Source of the DNA: Microcebus murinus
Taxonomy: Eukaryota; Chordata; Mammalia; Primates; Cheirogaleidae
Assembly (NCBI RefSeq): GCF_040939455.1
Contig: NC_134120.1
Location: 60,927,501 to 60,991,500 of the forward strand
Length of the DNA stretch: 64,000 nt
Reading direction: 5' to 3'
This document shows, one piece after another, positions 22,270 through 35,705 of the stretch (positions within the stretch are counted from its first letter, which is position 1; each line of letters starts with the position of its first letter). The position numbers and the translations under genes were made by a program. The notes beneath the pieces were generated by a model, which made no database searches, was not told where the DNA came from, and was given only the letters and a program-made list of their open reading frames with translations.

Positions 22270-23337
22270 GCTCGCCACCCACCCACGGGAGAACCTGGTC
22301 AGGGTACTTTCTCTCAGGGGCAGACTCTCATCCGGGCGGGGGGCTACCGGTGTCTCTGTTTGCTCCTTTCTTTCTTCCATTTCGGGAAAGGCTTCCTTAC
22401 TGGGTGTGGAAATCTCCTATGCCTTTCCTCGCCTATTCTGTCGGCTCTAAAATTCTCTTTCGGTTGCCACCCTCACAGATGGATTAGGAAACTCTTTGCG
22501 GTGCACTCATTAGTGAAATGACCTCAATGACGCTGGAATCCAATATCTAATCGCCGATTTTTAGCGAGTCCACACGCCAGGGTGGTTGGGGTCCAATGCA
22601 GCCCCGGCCAGGCCCAGGCCCCTTGGACTGGGCCACAGGAGGACACAGAGGAGGGTCCCGGCCCCCACGGTAGCGGTGCGGGCAGTTCTCCAAGGGCTTG
22701 GGTGTTTTCCAGAGGGAGGAGATGGAGGGGACTGATTTCTTCAGCGCCCCACAGACCACGCCACCCCACCCCACCCATGGGACACATCCCGAGAGAGAGA
22801 GAGACGCCCCATACACTGGCTCCCCTCCCCCGTGCGCTGTGCCCCAGCCCTGGCCCGGGGGAATAGGCGGCCGCGGGGCCACAGGGTGGGGGGCACAGCT
22901 GAAAGGGGTTGTGGGGGAGGGCGGCCCCTGGCTGGGGTCAAAGGGCGAGCGCCCCGCCCCGCCCACCCGCCCGTGCGCAGTCAGCGGCCCCGGAGGCGCG
23001 CTGGGGGTGGGGGGCGGGGAGGTGAAGGAGGCCAGGCGAGGAGAGGAGGGGGGCTGGAAGGTCTCCACCTTGGCGGGTCCAGCCGTGGAGGCGCATCTTG
23101 TGTGAGTGTGAGTGAGTGAGTGAGTGTGAGTGTGAGTGTGTGTGTATAGAGAGACAGCCCCCAACCCCGGCCCGCCGCTCCCTGCCCGCCCCGCCTGTCA
23201 CCCCGTCCCTCGGAGCCCACGGGACCCGGCCGGCGAACTCAACAGGCCCGGCCCGGCGCGGGGCCTGGGGCGGGAGGAGGCGGCGGGGAAGCGCAGAGAG
23301 GCTCGGCTTCTCGAGCGGGGCAGGGGCGCCCTCCGCC

Positions 23338-23458
23338 GTCCACGACCACACCACCCCGAACGCGCCCGATCCCGTCTGGTCTCGGAAGCTAAGCAGGGTC
23401 GGGCCTGGTTAGAACTTGGATGGGAGACCGCCCGGGAATACCGGGTGCCGTAGGCTTC
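23338..23458 (+). rRNA. RNA5S: 5S rRNA-like gene, copy 6
   Basis: Array consensus gene body and terminator. Confidence 0.9.
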
Positions 23459-23911
23459 TTCTTCTTTTTTTTTTTTTTTTGCCTCTGGTTCTGTCGCGTT
23501 TCTGGGAGTGCGGGGGCGGCCCGGGGTGGGGGTGACCCCCACCCTCAGCGCCCGCCGCGGTGCCTGGCGCCCCAGCCCGCACCGTGGGGCCTCCTCTTGT
23601 CCCGAGCCGTGACACCGCCGCCACGCGGCAGCATGCGTGGCTTCTGGACAGTCAGGTCTCAGACCAAAGGTCTGCTCTGTGGGAGCCGACACGCTGGAGG
23701 AAACCTTGAGAGTCTGAGAGGGGAGGGAGTTCCAGAAGAAGGCCTGGATGTCATTTTGAGGGAGTATGTGACCAGAACTCGTCCCGTTGCTTTTGGGGTT
23801 CTATGGGCTACACGTAGGAATCTTTGGTGGTGGCACCTGATGTTCGGGCATCCGGAGTCACACCCAGACCTGCTCCACAGGCCTCCTTTTACTTTTCTCT
23901 TCGGATTCATT

Positions 23912-24245
23912 TTTTTTTTTTTTTTTTTTGAGACAGAGTCTCGGTTTGTTGCCCAGGCTAGAGTGAGTGCCGTGGCGTCAGCCTAGCTCACAGCAACTTC
24001 AAACTCCTGGGCTCGAGTGATCCTTCTGCCTCAGCCTCCCGAGTAGCTGGGACTGCAGGCATGCGCCACCATGCCCCGCTAATTTTTTATATATATATCA
24101 GTTGGCCAATTAATTTCTTTCTATTTATAGTAGAGACGGGGTCTCGCTCTTGCTCAGGCTGGTTTTGAACTCCTGACCTTGAGCAATCCGCCCGCCTCGG
24201 CCTCCCAAGAGCTAGGATTACAGGCGTGAGCCACAGCGCCCGGCC
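23912..24245 (-). mobile_element. Array Alu, unit 6 (A allele at 24042)
   Basis: Same insertion; target duplication at 23903-23911 and 24246-24254. It has A at 24042, shared only with the Alu of unit 10. Confidence 0.93.
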
Positions 24246-24336
24246 GGATTCATTATTTTTAAAAAGTGTCTCTTATCTCTATTATTGCATTTTCTTTTCT
24301 CTCTCTTTTCAAGCAGATGATGGGAGTCCAAGTTTT

Positions 24337-26228
24337 AAGGTGACATGTGTTGCCCGTGCCCCCCTCCCCCCCCCCGTGTTCTTATTCATTTACCTCTCAT
24401 GTTGCTCCAGCATATTGTGGGGGCACCAATGTTAAGGTCGGGTGCGTTGCCCTCTCCCAGCCTCCCCCCTCGGGTCAGAGCTTCAAGTGCGCCCATCCCC
24501 CAGTCGGTGCGCACCCACCCCATTCCTAATGGATGTGTATGCCCATCCCCTCCCCCCACCCGCCCGACACCCACCCGAAGAAGGTGATTCCTCTGTGTCC
24601 ACTTAGGTGTCCATCGGTTCGTACCCATTTGCTGGTGAGCGCGAGCACGTGGTGCTCGTGTGTCCATTCTTGGGATACTTGGCTTACTGGAACGGGTTCC
24701 AGCTCTGGCCAGGAGAACCACGAGAGGTGCCCCCTCACCGCTGCTCCTCATAGCCGAATAGCACTCCGTGGTGTCCACGCGCCACATTTTATTTACCCAC
24801 TCGTGGGTCGATGGGCACTCGGGTGGCTTCCAGGTCTTTGCGATTGTGACTTGTGCCCTGACTCTAACCCTAACCCTTACCCAGCCCGTCTCCTCCACGG
24901 CCCCTGCCTGACTGACTCCTTCCCGCCCGGCCTGTCACCTGTCACCGTCCTCTGCCCCTGCCTGACACGCTCCTCCCCGCCCGGGCCGTCACCGTCCTCG
25001 GCCCCTGCCTGACGGGGCTCCTCCGTCGCCTGGGCCTTCCAAGGGCTTGGTGTGGACGCTGGTTCCAGGACGCCCTCCCAGGAACCCGGTAGCAGGGCGG
25101 CCGCAGCGTCTCGCGCAACCCAACCGTCCGCCGGCTGGCCGCCGTGGCTAAGTGGCCTGCGGGGGACGTGCTCCCGCTGTGCCGTGGGGGCCCAGCCTGG
25201 TGTCTTCTCTGAGGCCCCACGGCTGCCGCTCCCCGCAAGGGGATAGCCGCGGAGGTGGGGACCGCCTCCTCGTGGGGACGTACACCCAGCTCTCCACGTC
25301 GGATTCCGGGGCTCTCTGTCCTGCCAGAAGGCCCAGCTGGCCTGCGGGTCCTTAGAGTGGCAAAAACATCCGAAAACTGAGATTGAGGGTCCGGTGGGTG
25401 TCTGCACTTTTGTGCTGGGCACCCCAGGGAGGCCCGGGGGCTGGCTGGACAATGCGGTCTGCTGGGCTGGGGGGGGTTTGGAGGAGCAACTGATGCCCTT
25501 TGCACTTTGGGTAGCAAGTGTCTGAGGTGTCTCTGGGCCCTGTGCCATGTGGGGGCGGGGGCGGGGGCGGGGTGGGAGGAGGAGGAGGAGGAGGAGGAGG
25601 AGGAGGAGGTGGGAAGGGCCGTGGCCTGCAGTCGTGTTCCCCGGGGTGGCACAGCATGTGGCTTCTTCCACAGGCTGCTTGGCCTGGGCTCCCTGCACCT
25701 GGGCCTTTGGAGGACTGGCCCTGTGCTTGCCAACACTTCCTGCAGGGACCCAGAGCTGGGAGGTTGCATCTCTCAGCCCTGGGTCGGGAAGAGCCCCAGC
25801 GGGCCATGCCCACAACCTCTCTCAGCACGGGTCCCCCAGAAGGCTCCTTTGGGACCAGGATTCTCTTGCGGGTGACTCTTTAAGGTCTGGCCCCTGGATG
25901 GAGGGGCACCAGGAGTAGAGGAGCAGGAAGGGGAAGGGGGTGGCCATGCGAGGGGACACTTTGAGGCCAAGTCCCAGCTTCAGCCTGATCCTCCTGGGAA
26001 CCCCGGGGTGGACATCACACCTCCTGGTTGCCCCGCTCTGAGACAAGGAGCCGGGCTTCGCATTCCCACAGCAGCCAGTCGTGGGCTGAGGACACCTGGG
26101 GCGTTGGGAACTCCCTGGCTTCTCCTTGGATTAACATCTGGAGCTGCTTGTGAATTGTGCCGCCACACACACCCGAGTGCAGGTGTCTTCTGCACAGACT
26201 GCGGGCCTCGCTCTTCTGAATGCCGCTA
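24337..26228 (-). mobile_element. Interrupted L1 relic, unit 6
   Basis: Part A 24337-24857 (longer C-run), part B 26148-26228. Confidence 0.7.
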
Positions 26229-27298
26229 GCTCGCCACCCACCCACGGGAGAACCTGGTCAGGGTACTTTCTCTCAGGGGCAGACTCTCATCCGGGCGGGG
26301 GGCTACCGGTGTCTCTGTTTGCTCCTTTCTTTCTTCCATTTCGGGAAAGGCTTCCTTACTGGGTGTGGAAATCTCCTATGCCTTTCCTCGCCTATTCTGT
26401 CGGCTCTAAAATTCTCTTTCGGTTGCCACCCTCACAGATGGATTAGGAAACTCTTTGCGGTGCACTCATTAGTGAAATGACCTCAATGACGCTGGAATCC
26501 AATATCTAATCGCCGATTTTTAGCGAGTCCACACGCCAGGGTGGTTGGGGTCCAATGCAGCCCCGGCCAGGCCCAGGCCCCTTGGACTGGGCCACAGGAG
26601 GACACAGAGGAGGGTCCCGGCCCCCACGGTAGCGGTGCGGGCAGTTCTCCAAGGGCTTGGGTGTTTTCCAGAGGGAGGAGATGGAGGGGACTGATTTCTT
26701 CAGCGCCCCACAGACCACGCCACCCCACCCCACCCATGGGACACATCCCGAGAGAGAGAGAGAGACGCCCCATACACTGGCTCCCCTCCCCCGTGCGCTG
26801 TGCCCCAGCCCTGGCCCGGGGGAATAGGCGGCCGCGGGGCCACAGGGTGGGGGGCACAGCTGAAAGGGGTTGTGGGGGAGGGCGGCCCCTGGCTGGGGTC
26901 AAAGGGCGAGCGCCCCGCCCCGCCCACCCGCCCGTGCGCAGTCAGCGGCCCCGGAGGCGCGCTGGGGGTGGGGGGCGGGGAGGTGAAGGAGGCCAGGCGA
27001 GGAGAGGAGGGGGGCTGGAAGGTCTCCACCTTGGCGGGTCCAGCCGTGGAGGCGCATCTTGTGTGAGTGTGAGTGAGTGAGTGAGTGTGAGTGTGAGTGT
27101 GTGTGTATAGAGAGACAGCCCCCAACCCCGGCCCGCCGCTCCCTGCCCGCCCCGCCTGTCACCCCGTCCCTCGGAGCCCACGGGACCCGGCCGGCGAACT
27201 CAACAGGCCCGGCCCGGCGCGGGGCCTGGGGCGGGAGGAGGCGGCGGGGAAGCGCAGAGAGGCTCGGCTTCTCGAGCGGGGCAGGGGCGCCCTCCGCC

Positions 27299-27419
27299 GT
27301 CCACGACCACACCACCCCGAACGCGCCCGATCCCGTCTGGTCTCGGAAGCTAAGCAGGGTCGGGCCTGGTTAGAACTTGGATGGGAGACCGCCCGGGAAT
27401 ACCGGGTGCCGTAGGCTTC
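27299..27419 (+). rRNA. RNA5S: 5S rRNA-like gene, copy 7
   Basis: Array consensus gene body and terminator. Confidence 0.9.
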
Positions 27420-27872
27420 TTCTTCTTTTTTTTTTTTTTTTGCCTCTGGTTCTGTCGCGTTTCTGGGAGTGCGGGGGCGGCCCGGGGTGGGGGTGACCCC
27501 CACCCTCAGCGCCCGCCGCGGTGCCTGGCGCCCCAGCCCGCACCGTGGGGCCTCCTCTTGTCCCGAGCCGTGACACCGCCGCCACGCGGCAGCATGCGTG
27601 GCTTCTGGACAGTCAGGTCTCAGACCAAAGGTCTGCTCTGTGGGAGCCGACACGCTGGAGGAAACCTTGAGAGTCTGAGAGGGGAGGGAGTTCCAGAAGA
27701 AGGCCTGGATGTCATTTTGAGGGAGTATGTGACCAGAACTCGTCCCGTTGCTTTTGGGGTTCTATGGGCTACACGTAGGAATCTTTGGTGGTGGCACCTG
27801 ATGTTCGGGCATCCGGAGTCACACCCAGACCTGCTCCACAGGCCTCCTTTTACTTTTCTCTTCGGATTCATT

Positions 27873-28207
27873 TTTTTTTTTTTTTTTTTTTGAGACAGAG
27901 TCTCGGTTTGTTGCCCAGGCTAGAGTGAGTGCCGTGGCGTCAGCCTAGCTCACAGCAACTTCAAACTCCTGGGCTCGAGTGATCCTTCTGCCTCAGCCTC
28001 CCGGGTAGCTGGGACTGCAGGCATGCGCCACCATGCCCCGCTAATTTTTTATATATATATCAGTTGGCCAATTAATTTCTTTCTATTTATAGTAGAGACG
28101 GGGTCTCGCTCTTGCTCAGGCTGGTTTTGAACTCCTGACCTTGAGCAATCCGCCCGCCTCGGCCTCCCAAGAGCTAGGATTACAGGCGTGAGCCACAGCG
28201 CCCGGCC
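27873..28207 (-). mobile_element. Array Alu, unit 7
   Basis: Same insertion; target duplication at 27864-27872 and 28208-28216. Confidence 0.93.
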
Positions 28208-28298
28208 GGATTCATTATTTTTAAAAAGTGTCTCTTATCTCTATTATTGCATTTTCTTTTCTCTCTCTTTTCAAGCAGATGATGGGAGTCCAAGTTTT

Positions 28299-30189
28299 AA
28301 GGTGACATGTGTTGCCCGTGCCCCCCTCCCCCCCCCGTGTTCTTATTCATTTACCTCTCATGTTGCTCCAGCATATTGTGGGGGCACCAATGTTAAGGTC
28401 GGGTGCGTTGCCCTCTCCCAGCCTCCCCCCTCGGGTCAGAGCTTCAAGTGCGCCCATCCCCCAGTCGGTGCGCACCCACCCCATTCCTAATGGATGTGTA
28501 TGCCCATCCCCTCCCCCCACCCGCCCGACACCCACCCGAAGAAGGTGATTCCTCTGTGTCCACTTAGGTGTCCATCGGTTCGTACCCATTTGCTGGTGAG
28601 CGCGAGCACGTGGTGCTCGTGTGTCCATTCTTGGGATACTTGGCTTACTGGAACGGGTTCCAGCTCTGGCCAGGAGAACCACGAGAGGTGCCCCCTCACC
28701 GCTGCTCCTCATAGCCGAATAGCACTCCGTGGTGTCCACGCGCCACATTTTATTTACCCACTCGTGGGTCGATGGGCACTCGGGTGGCTTCCAGGTCTTT
28801 GCGATTGTGACTTGTGCCCTGACTCTAACCCTAACCCTTACCCAGCCCGTCTCCTCCACGGCCCCTGCCTGACTGACTCCTTCCCGCCCGGCCTGTCACC
28901 TGTCACCGTCCTCTGCCCCTGCCTGACACGCTCCTCCCCGCCCGGGCCGTCACCGTCCTCGGCCCCTGCCTGACGGGGCTCCTCCGTCGCCTGGGCCTTC
29001 CAAGGGCTTGGTGTGGACGCTGGTTCCAGGACGCCCTCCCAGGAACCCGGTAGCAGGGCGGCCGCAGCGTCTCGCGCAACCCAACCGTCCGCCGGCTGGC
29101 CGCCGTGGCTAAGTGGCCTGCGGGGGACGTGCTCCCGCTGTGCCGTGGGGGCCCAGCCTGGTGTCTTCTCTGAGGCCCCACGGCTGCCGCTCCCCGCAAG
29201 GGGATAGCCGCGGAGGTGGGGACCGCCTCCTCGTGGGGACGTACACCCAGCTCTCCACGTCGGATTCCGGGGCTCTCTGTCCTGCCAGAAGGCCCAGCTG
29301 GCCTGCGGGTCCTTAGAGTGGCAAAAACATCCGAAAACTGAGATTGAGGGTCCGGTGGGTGTCTGCACTTTTGTGCTGGGCACCCCAGGGAGGCCCGGGG
29401 GCTGGCTGGACAATGCGGTCTGCTGGGCTGGGGGGGGTTTGGAGGAGCAACTGATGCCCTTTGCACTTTGGGTAGCAAGTGTCTGAGGTGTCTCTGGGCC
29501 CTGTGCCATGTGGGGGCGGGGGCGGGGGCGGGGTGGGAGGAGGAGGAGGAGGAGGAGGAGGAGGAGGAGGTGGGAAGGGCCGTGGCCTGCAGTCGTGTTC
29601 CCCGGGGTGGCACAGCATGTGGCTTCTTCCACAGGCTGCTTGGCCTGGGCTCCCTGCACCTGGGCCTTTGGAGGACTGGCCCTGTGCTTGCCAACACTTC
29701 CTGCAGGGACCCAGAGCTGGGAGGTTGCATCTCTCAGCCCTGGGTCGGGCAGAGCCCCAGCGGGCCATGCCCACAACCTCTCTCAGCACGGGTCCCCCAG
29801 AAGGCTCCTTTGGGACCAGGATTCTCTTGCGGGTGACTCTTTAAGGTCTGGCCCCTGGATGGAGGGGCACCAGGAGTAGAGGAGCAGGAAGGGGAAGGGG
29901 GTGGCCATGCGAGGGGACACTTTCAGGCCAAGTCCCAGCTTCAGCCTGATCCTCCTGGGAACCCCGGGGTGGACATCACACCTCCTGGTTGCCCCGCTCT
30001 GAGACAAGGAGCCGGGCTTCGCATTCCCACAGCAGCCAGTCGTGGGCTGAGGACACCTGGGGCGTTGGGAACTCCCTGGCTTCTCCTTGGATTAACATCT
30101 GGAGCTGCTTGTGAATTGTGCCGCCACACACACCCGAGTGCAGGTGTCTTCTGCACAGACTGCGGGCCTCGCTCTTCTGAATGCCGCTA
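28299..30189 (-). mobile_element. Interrupted L1 relic, unit 7
   Basis: Part A 28299-28818, part B 30109-30189. Confidence 0.7.
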
Positions 30190-31257
30190 GCTCGCCACCC
30201 ACCCACGGGAGAACCTGGTCAGGGTACTTTCTCTCAGGGGCAGACTCTCATCCGGGCGGGGGGCTACCGGTGTCTCTGTTTGCTCCTTTCTTTCTTCCAT
30301 TTCGGGAAAGGCTTCCTTACTGGGTGTGGAAATCTCCTATGCCTTTCCTCGCCTATTCTGTCGGCTCTAAAATTCTCTTTCGGTTGCCACCCTCACAGAT
30401 GGATTAGGAAACTCTTTGCGGTGCACTCATTAGTGAAATGACCTCAATGACGCTGGAATCCAATATCTAATCGCCGATTTTTAGCGAGTCCACACGCCAG
30501 GGTGGTTGGGGTCCAATGCAGCCCCGGCCAGGCCCAGGCCCCTTGGACTGGGCCACAGGAGGACACAGAGGAGGGTCCCGGCCCCCACGGTAGCGGTGCG
30601 GGCAGTTCTCCAAGGGCTTGGGTGTTTTCCAGAGGGAGGAGATGGAGGGGACTGATTTCTTCAGCGCCCCACAGACCACGCCACCCCACCCCACCCATGG
30701 GACACATCCCGAGAGAGAGAGAGACGCCCCATACACTGGCTCCCCTCCCCCGTGCGCTGTGCCCCAGCCCTGGCCCGGGGGAATAGGCGGCCGCGGGGCC
30801 ACAGGGTGGGGGGCACAGCTGAAAGGGGTTGTGGGGGAGGGCGGCCCCTGGCTGGGGTCAAAGGGCGAGCGCCCCGCCCCGCCCACCCGCCCGTGCGCAG
30901 TCAGCGGCCCCGGAGGCGCGCTGGGGGTGGGGGGCGGGGAGGTGAAGGAGGCCAGGCGAGGAGAGGAGGGGGGCTGGAAGGTCTCCACCTTGGCGGGTCC
31001 AGCCGTGGAGGCGCATCTTGTGTGAGTGTGAGTGAGTGAGTGAGTGTGAGTGTGAGTGTGTGTGTATAGAGAGACAGCCCCCAACCCCGGCCCGCCGCTC
31101 CCTGCCCGCCCCGCCTGTCACCCCGTCCCTCGGAGCCCACGGGACCCGGCCGGCGAACTCAACAGGCCCGGCCCGGCGCGGGGCCTGGGGCGGGAGGAGG
31201 CGGCGGGGAAGCGCAGAGAGGCTCGGCTTCTCGAGCGGGGCAGGGGCGCCCTCCGCC

Positions 31258-31378
31258 GTCCACGACCACACCACCCCGAACGCGCCCGATCCCGTCTGGT
31301 CTCGGAAGCTAAGCAGGGTCGGGCCTGGTTAGAACTTGGATGGGAGACCGCCCGGGAATACCGGGTGCCGTAGGCTTC
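31258..31378 (+). rRNA. RNA5S: 5S rRNA-like gene, copy 8
   Basis: Array consensus gene body and terminator. It is the first gene of the shortened unit, but its own promoter region is normal. Confidence 0.9.
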
Positions 31379-31831
31379 TTCTTCTTTTTTTTTTTTTTTT
31401 GCCTCTGGTTCTGTCGCGTTTCTGGGAGTGCGGGGGCGGCCCGGGGTGGGGGTGACCCCCACCCTCAGCGCCCGCCGCGGTGCCTGGCGCCCCAGCCCGC
31501 ACCGTGGGGCCTCCTCTTGTCCCGAGCCGTGACACCGCCGCCACGCGGCAGCATGCGTGGCTTCTGGACAGTCAGGTCTCAGACCAAAGGTCTGCTCTGT
31601 GGGAGCCGACACGCTGGAGGAAACCTTGAGAGTCTGAGAGGGGAGGGAGTTCCAGAAGAAGGCCTGGATGTCATTTTGAGGGAGTATGTGACCAGAACTC
31701 GTCCCGTTGCTTTTGGGGTTCTATGGGCTACACGTAGGAATCTTTGGTGGTGGCACCTGATGTTCGGGCATCCGGAGTCACACCCAGACCTGCTCCACAG
31801 GCCTCCTTTTACTTTTCTCTTCGGATTCATT

Positions 31832-32166
31832 TTTTTTTTTTTTTTTTTTTGAGACAGAGTCTCGGTTTGTTGCCCAGGCTAGAGTGAGTGCCGTGGCGTC
31901 AGCCTAGCTCACAGCAACTTCAAACTCCTGGGCTCGAGTGATCCTTCTGCCTCAGCCTCCCGGGTAGCTGGGACTGCAGGCATGCGCCACCATGCCCCGC
32001 TAATTTTTTATATATATATCAGTTGGCCAATTAATTTCTTTCTATTTATAGTAGAGACGGGGTCTCGCTCTTGCTCAGGCTGGTTTTGAACTCCTGACCT
32101 TGAGCAATCCGCCCGCCTCGGCCTCCCAAGAGCTAGGATTACAGGCGTGAGCCACAGCGCCCGGCC
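31832..32166 (-). mobile_element. Array Alu, unit 8
   Basis: Same insertion; target duplication at 31823-31831 and 32167-32175. Confidence 0.93.
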
Positions 32167-32257
32167 GGATTCATTATTTTTAAAAAGTGTCTCTTATCTC
32201 TATTATTGCATTTTCTTTTCTCTCTCTTTTCAAGCAGATGATGGGAGTCCAAGTTTT

Positions 32258-34148
32258 AAGGTGACATGTGTTGCCCGTGCCCCCCTCCCCCCCCCGTGTT
32301 CTTATTCATTTACCTCTCATGTTGCTCCAGCATATTGTGGGGGCACCAATGTTAAGGTCGGGTGCGTTGCCCTCTCCCAGCCTCCCCCCTCGGGTCAGAG
32401 CTTCAAGTGCGCCCATCCCCCAGTCGGTGCGCACCCACCCCATTCCTAATGGATGTGTATGCCCATCCCCTCCCCCCACCCGCCCGACACCCACCCGAAG
32501 AAGGTGATTCCTCTGTGTCCACTTAGGTGTCCATCGGTTCGTACCCATTTGCTGGTGAGCGCGAGCACGTGGTGCTCGTGTGTCCATTCTTGGGATACTT
32601 GGCTTACTGGAACGGGTTCCAGCTCTGGCCAGGAGAACCACGAGAGGTGCCCCCTCACCGCTGCTCCTCATAGCCGAATAGCACTCCGTGGTGTCCACGC
32701 GCCACATTTTATTTACCCACTCGTGGGTCGATGGGCACTCGGGTGGCTTCCAGGTCTTTGCGATTGTGACTTGTGCCCTGACTCTAACCCTAACCCTTAC
32801 CCAGCCCGTCTCCTCCACGGCCCCTGCCTGACTGACTCCTTCCCGCCCGGCCTGTCACCTGTCACCGTCCTCTGCCCCTGCCTGACACGCTCCTCCCCGC
32901 CCGGGCCGTCACCGTCCTCGGCCCCTGCCTGACGGGGCTCCTCCGTCGCCTGGGCCTTCCAAGGGCTTGGTGTGGACGCTGGTTCCAGGACGCCCTCCCA
33001 GGAACCCGGTAGCAGGGCGGCCGCAGCGTCTCGCGCAACCCAACCGTCCGCCGGCTGGCCGCCGTCGCTAAGTGGCCTGCGGGGGACGTGCTCCCGCTGT
33101 GCCGTGGGGGCCCAGCCTGGTGTCTTCTCTGAGGCCCCACGGCTGCCGCTCCCCGCAAGGGGATAGCCGCGGAGGTGGGGACCGCCTCCTCGTGGGGACG
33201 TACACCCAGCTCTCCACGTCGGATTCCGGGGCTCTCTGTCCTGCCAGAAGGCCCAGCTGGCCTGCGGGTCCTTAGAGTGGCAAAAACATCCGAAAACTGA
33301 GATTGAGGGTCCGGTGGGTGTCTGCACTTTTGTGCTGGGCACCCCAGGGAGGCCCGGGGGCTGGCTGGACAATGCGGTCTGCTGGGCTGGGGGGGGTTTG
33401 GAGGAGCAACTGATGCCCTTTGCACTTTGGGTAGCAAGTGTCTGAGGTGTCTCTGGGCCCTGTGCCATGTGGGGGCGGGGGCGGGGGCGGGGTGGGAGGA
33501 GGAGGAGGAGGAGGAGGAGGAGGAGGAGGTGGGAAGGGCCGTGGCCTGCAGTCGTGTTCCCCGGGGTGGCACAGCATGTGGCTTCTTCCACAGGCTGCTT
33601 GGCCTGGGCTCCCTGCACCTGGGCCTTTGGAGGACTGGCCCTGTGCTTGCCAACACTTCCTGCAGGGACCCAGAGCTGGGAGGTTGCATCTCTCAGCCCT
33701 GGGTCGGGCAGAGCCCCAGCGGGCCATGCCCACAACCTCTCTCAGCACGGGTCCCCCAGAAGGCTCCTTTGGGACCAGGATTCTCTTGCGGGTGACTCTT
33801 TAAGTTCTGGCCCCTGGATGGAGGGGCACCAGGAGTAGAGGAGCAGGAAGGGGAAGGGGGTGGCCATGCGAGGGGACACTTTGAGGCCAAGTCCCAGCTT
33901 CAGCCTGATCCTCCTGGGAACCCCGGGGTGGACATCACACCTCCTGGTTGCCCCGCTCTGAGACAAGGAGCCGGGCTTCGCATTCCCACAGCAGCCAGTC
34001 GTGGGCTGAGGACACCTGGGGCGTTGGGAACTCCCTGGCTTCTCCTTGGATTAACATCTGGAGCTGCTTGTGAATTGTGCCGCCACACACACCCGAGTGC
34101 AGGTGTCTTCTGCACAGACTGCGGGCCTCGCTCTTCTGAATGCCGCTA
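32258..34148 (-). mobile_element. Interrupted L1 relic, unit 8
   Basis: Part A 32258-32777, part B 34068-34148. The unit's 95-bp deletion lies about 350 bp further on and does not touch the relic. Confidence 0.7.
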
Positions 34149-35131
34149 GCTCGCCACCCACCCACGGGAGAACCTGGTCAGGGTACTTTCTCTCAGGGGC
34201 AGACTCTCATCCGGGCGGGGGGCTACCGGTGTCTCTGTTTGCTCCTTTCTTTCTTCCATTTCGGGAAAGGCTTCCTTACTGGGTGTGGAAATCTCCTATG
34301 CCTTTCCTCGCCTATTCTGTCGGCTCTAAAATTCTCTTTCGGTTGCCACCCTCACAGATGGATTAGGAAACTCTTTGCGGTGCACTCATTAGTGAAATGA
34401 CCTCAATGACGCTGGAATCCAATATCTAATCGCCGATTTTTAGCGAGTCCACACGAGTCCACACGCCAGGGTGGTTGGGGTCCAATGCAGCCCCGGCCAG
34501 GCCCAGAGGTAGGAGATGGAGGGGACTGATTTCTTCAGCGCCCCACAGACCACGCCACCCCACCCCACCCATGGGACACATCCCGAGAGAGAGAGAGACG
34601 CCCCATACACTGGCTCCCCTCCCCCGTGCGCTGTGCCCCAGCCCTGGCCCAGGGGAATAGGCGGCCGCGGGGCCACAGGGTGGGGGGCACAGCTGAAAGG
34701 GGTTGTGGGGGAGGGCGGCCCCTGGATGGGGTCAAAGGGCGAGCGCCCCGCCCCGCCCACCCGCCCGTGCGCAGTCAGCGGCCCCGGAGGCGCGCTGGGG
34801 GTGGGGGGCGGGGAGGTGAAGGAGGCCAGGCGAGGAGAGGAGGGGGGCTGGAAGGTCTCCACCTTGGCGGGTCCAGCCGTGGAGGCGCATCTTGTGTGAG
34901 TGTGAGTGAGTGAGTGAGTGTGAGTGTGAGTGTGTGTGTATAGAGAGACAGCCCCCAACCCCGGCCCGCCGCTCCCTGCCCGCCCCGCCTGTCACCCCGT
35001 CCCTCGGAGCCCACGGGACCCGGCCGGCGAACTCAACAGGCCCGGCCCGGCGCGGGGCCTGGGGCGGGAGGAGGCGGCGGGGAAGCGCAGAGAGGCTCGG
35101 CTTCTCGAGCGGGGCAGGGGCGCCCTCCGCC

Positions 35132-35252
35132 GTCCACGACCACACCACCCCGAACGCGCCCGATCCCGTCTGGTCTCGGAAGCTAAGCAGGGTCGGGCCT
35201 GGTTAGAACTTGGATGGGAGACCGCCCGGGAATACCGGGTGCCGTAGGCTTC
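35132..35252 (+). rRNA. RNA5S: 5S rRNA-like gene, copy 9
   Basis: Array consensus gene body. Its distal 5' flank carries the 95-bp deletion about 625 bp upstream; the proximal promoter region is unaffected. Confidence 0.9.
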
Positions 35253-35705
35253 TTCTTCTTTTTTTTTTTTTTTTGCCTCTGGTTCTGTCGCGTTTCTGGG
35301 AGTGCGGGGGCGGCCCGGGGTGGGGGTGACCCCCACCCTCAGCGCCCGCCGCGGTGCCTGGCGCCCCAGCCCGCACCGTGGGGCCTCCTCTTGTCCCGAG
35401 CCGTGACACCGCCGCCACGCGGCAGCATGCGTGGCTTCTGGACAGTCAGGTCTCAGACCAAAGGTCTGCTCTGTGGGAGCCGACACGCTGGAGGAAACCT
35501 TGAGAGTCTGAGAGGGGAGGGAGTTCCAGAAGAAGGCCTGGATGTCATTTTGAGGGAGTATGTGACCAGAACTCGTCCCGTTGCTTTTGGGGTTCTATGG
35601 GCTACACGTAGGAATCTTTGGTGGTGGCACCTGATGTTCGGGCATCCGGAGTCACACCCAGACCTGCTCCACAGGCCTCCTTTTACTTTTCTCTTCGGAT
35701 TCATT

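Larger units (their letters stand above)
19379..23337 (+). repeat. Unit 5, 3,959 bp
   Basis: Complete unit, C/C at the diagnostic sites. The C-run inside the L1 relic is one base longer (about 20407-20416) and there is a private T-to-C change at 20946. Confidence 0.95.
23338..27298 (+). repeat. Unit 6, 3,961 bp
   Basis: Complete unit, G at site 1 and G at site 2. It shares with unit 10 an A inside the Alu (24042) where other units have G. A private C-to-A change lies at 25789. Confidence 0.95.
27299..31257 (+). repeat. Unit 7, 3,959 bp
   Basis: Complete unit with G at site 1 and C at site 2. I saw no private structural change. Confidence 0.95.
31258..35131 (+). repeat. Unit 8, 3,874 bp, carries internal deletion
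   Basis: This is the shortest unit. In the 5' flank of the next 5S copy it has a 10-bp tandem duplication ('cgagtccaca', about 34443-34462) and a 95-bp deletion ending at about 34506. A net loss of 85 bp accounts for the length. The deletion endpoints share the tetramer CCAG. Just after the junction it reads 'aggtagg', as in the diverged terminal unit, where the other array units read 'agggagg'. A private G-to-T lies at 33805. Confidence 0.93.
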
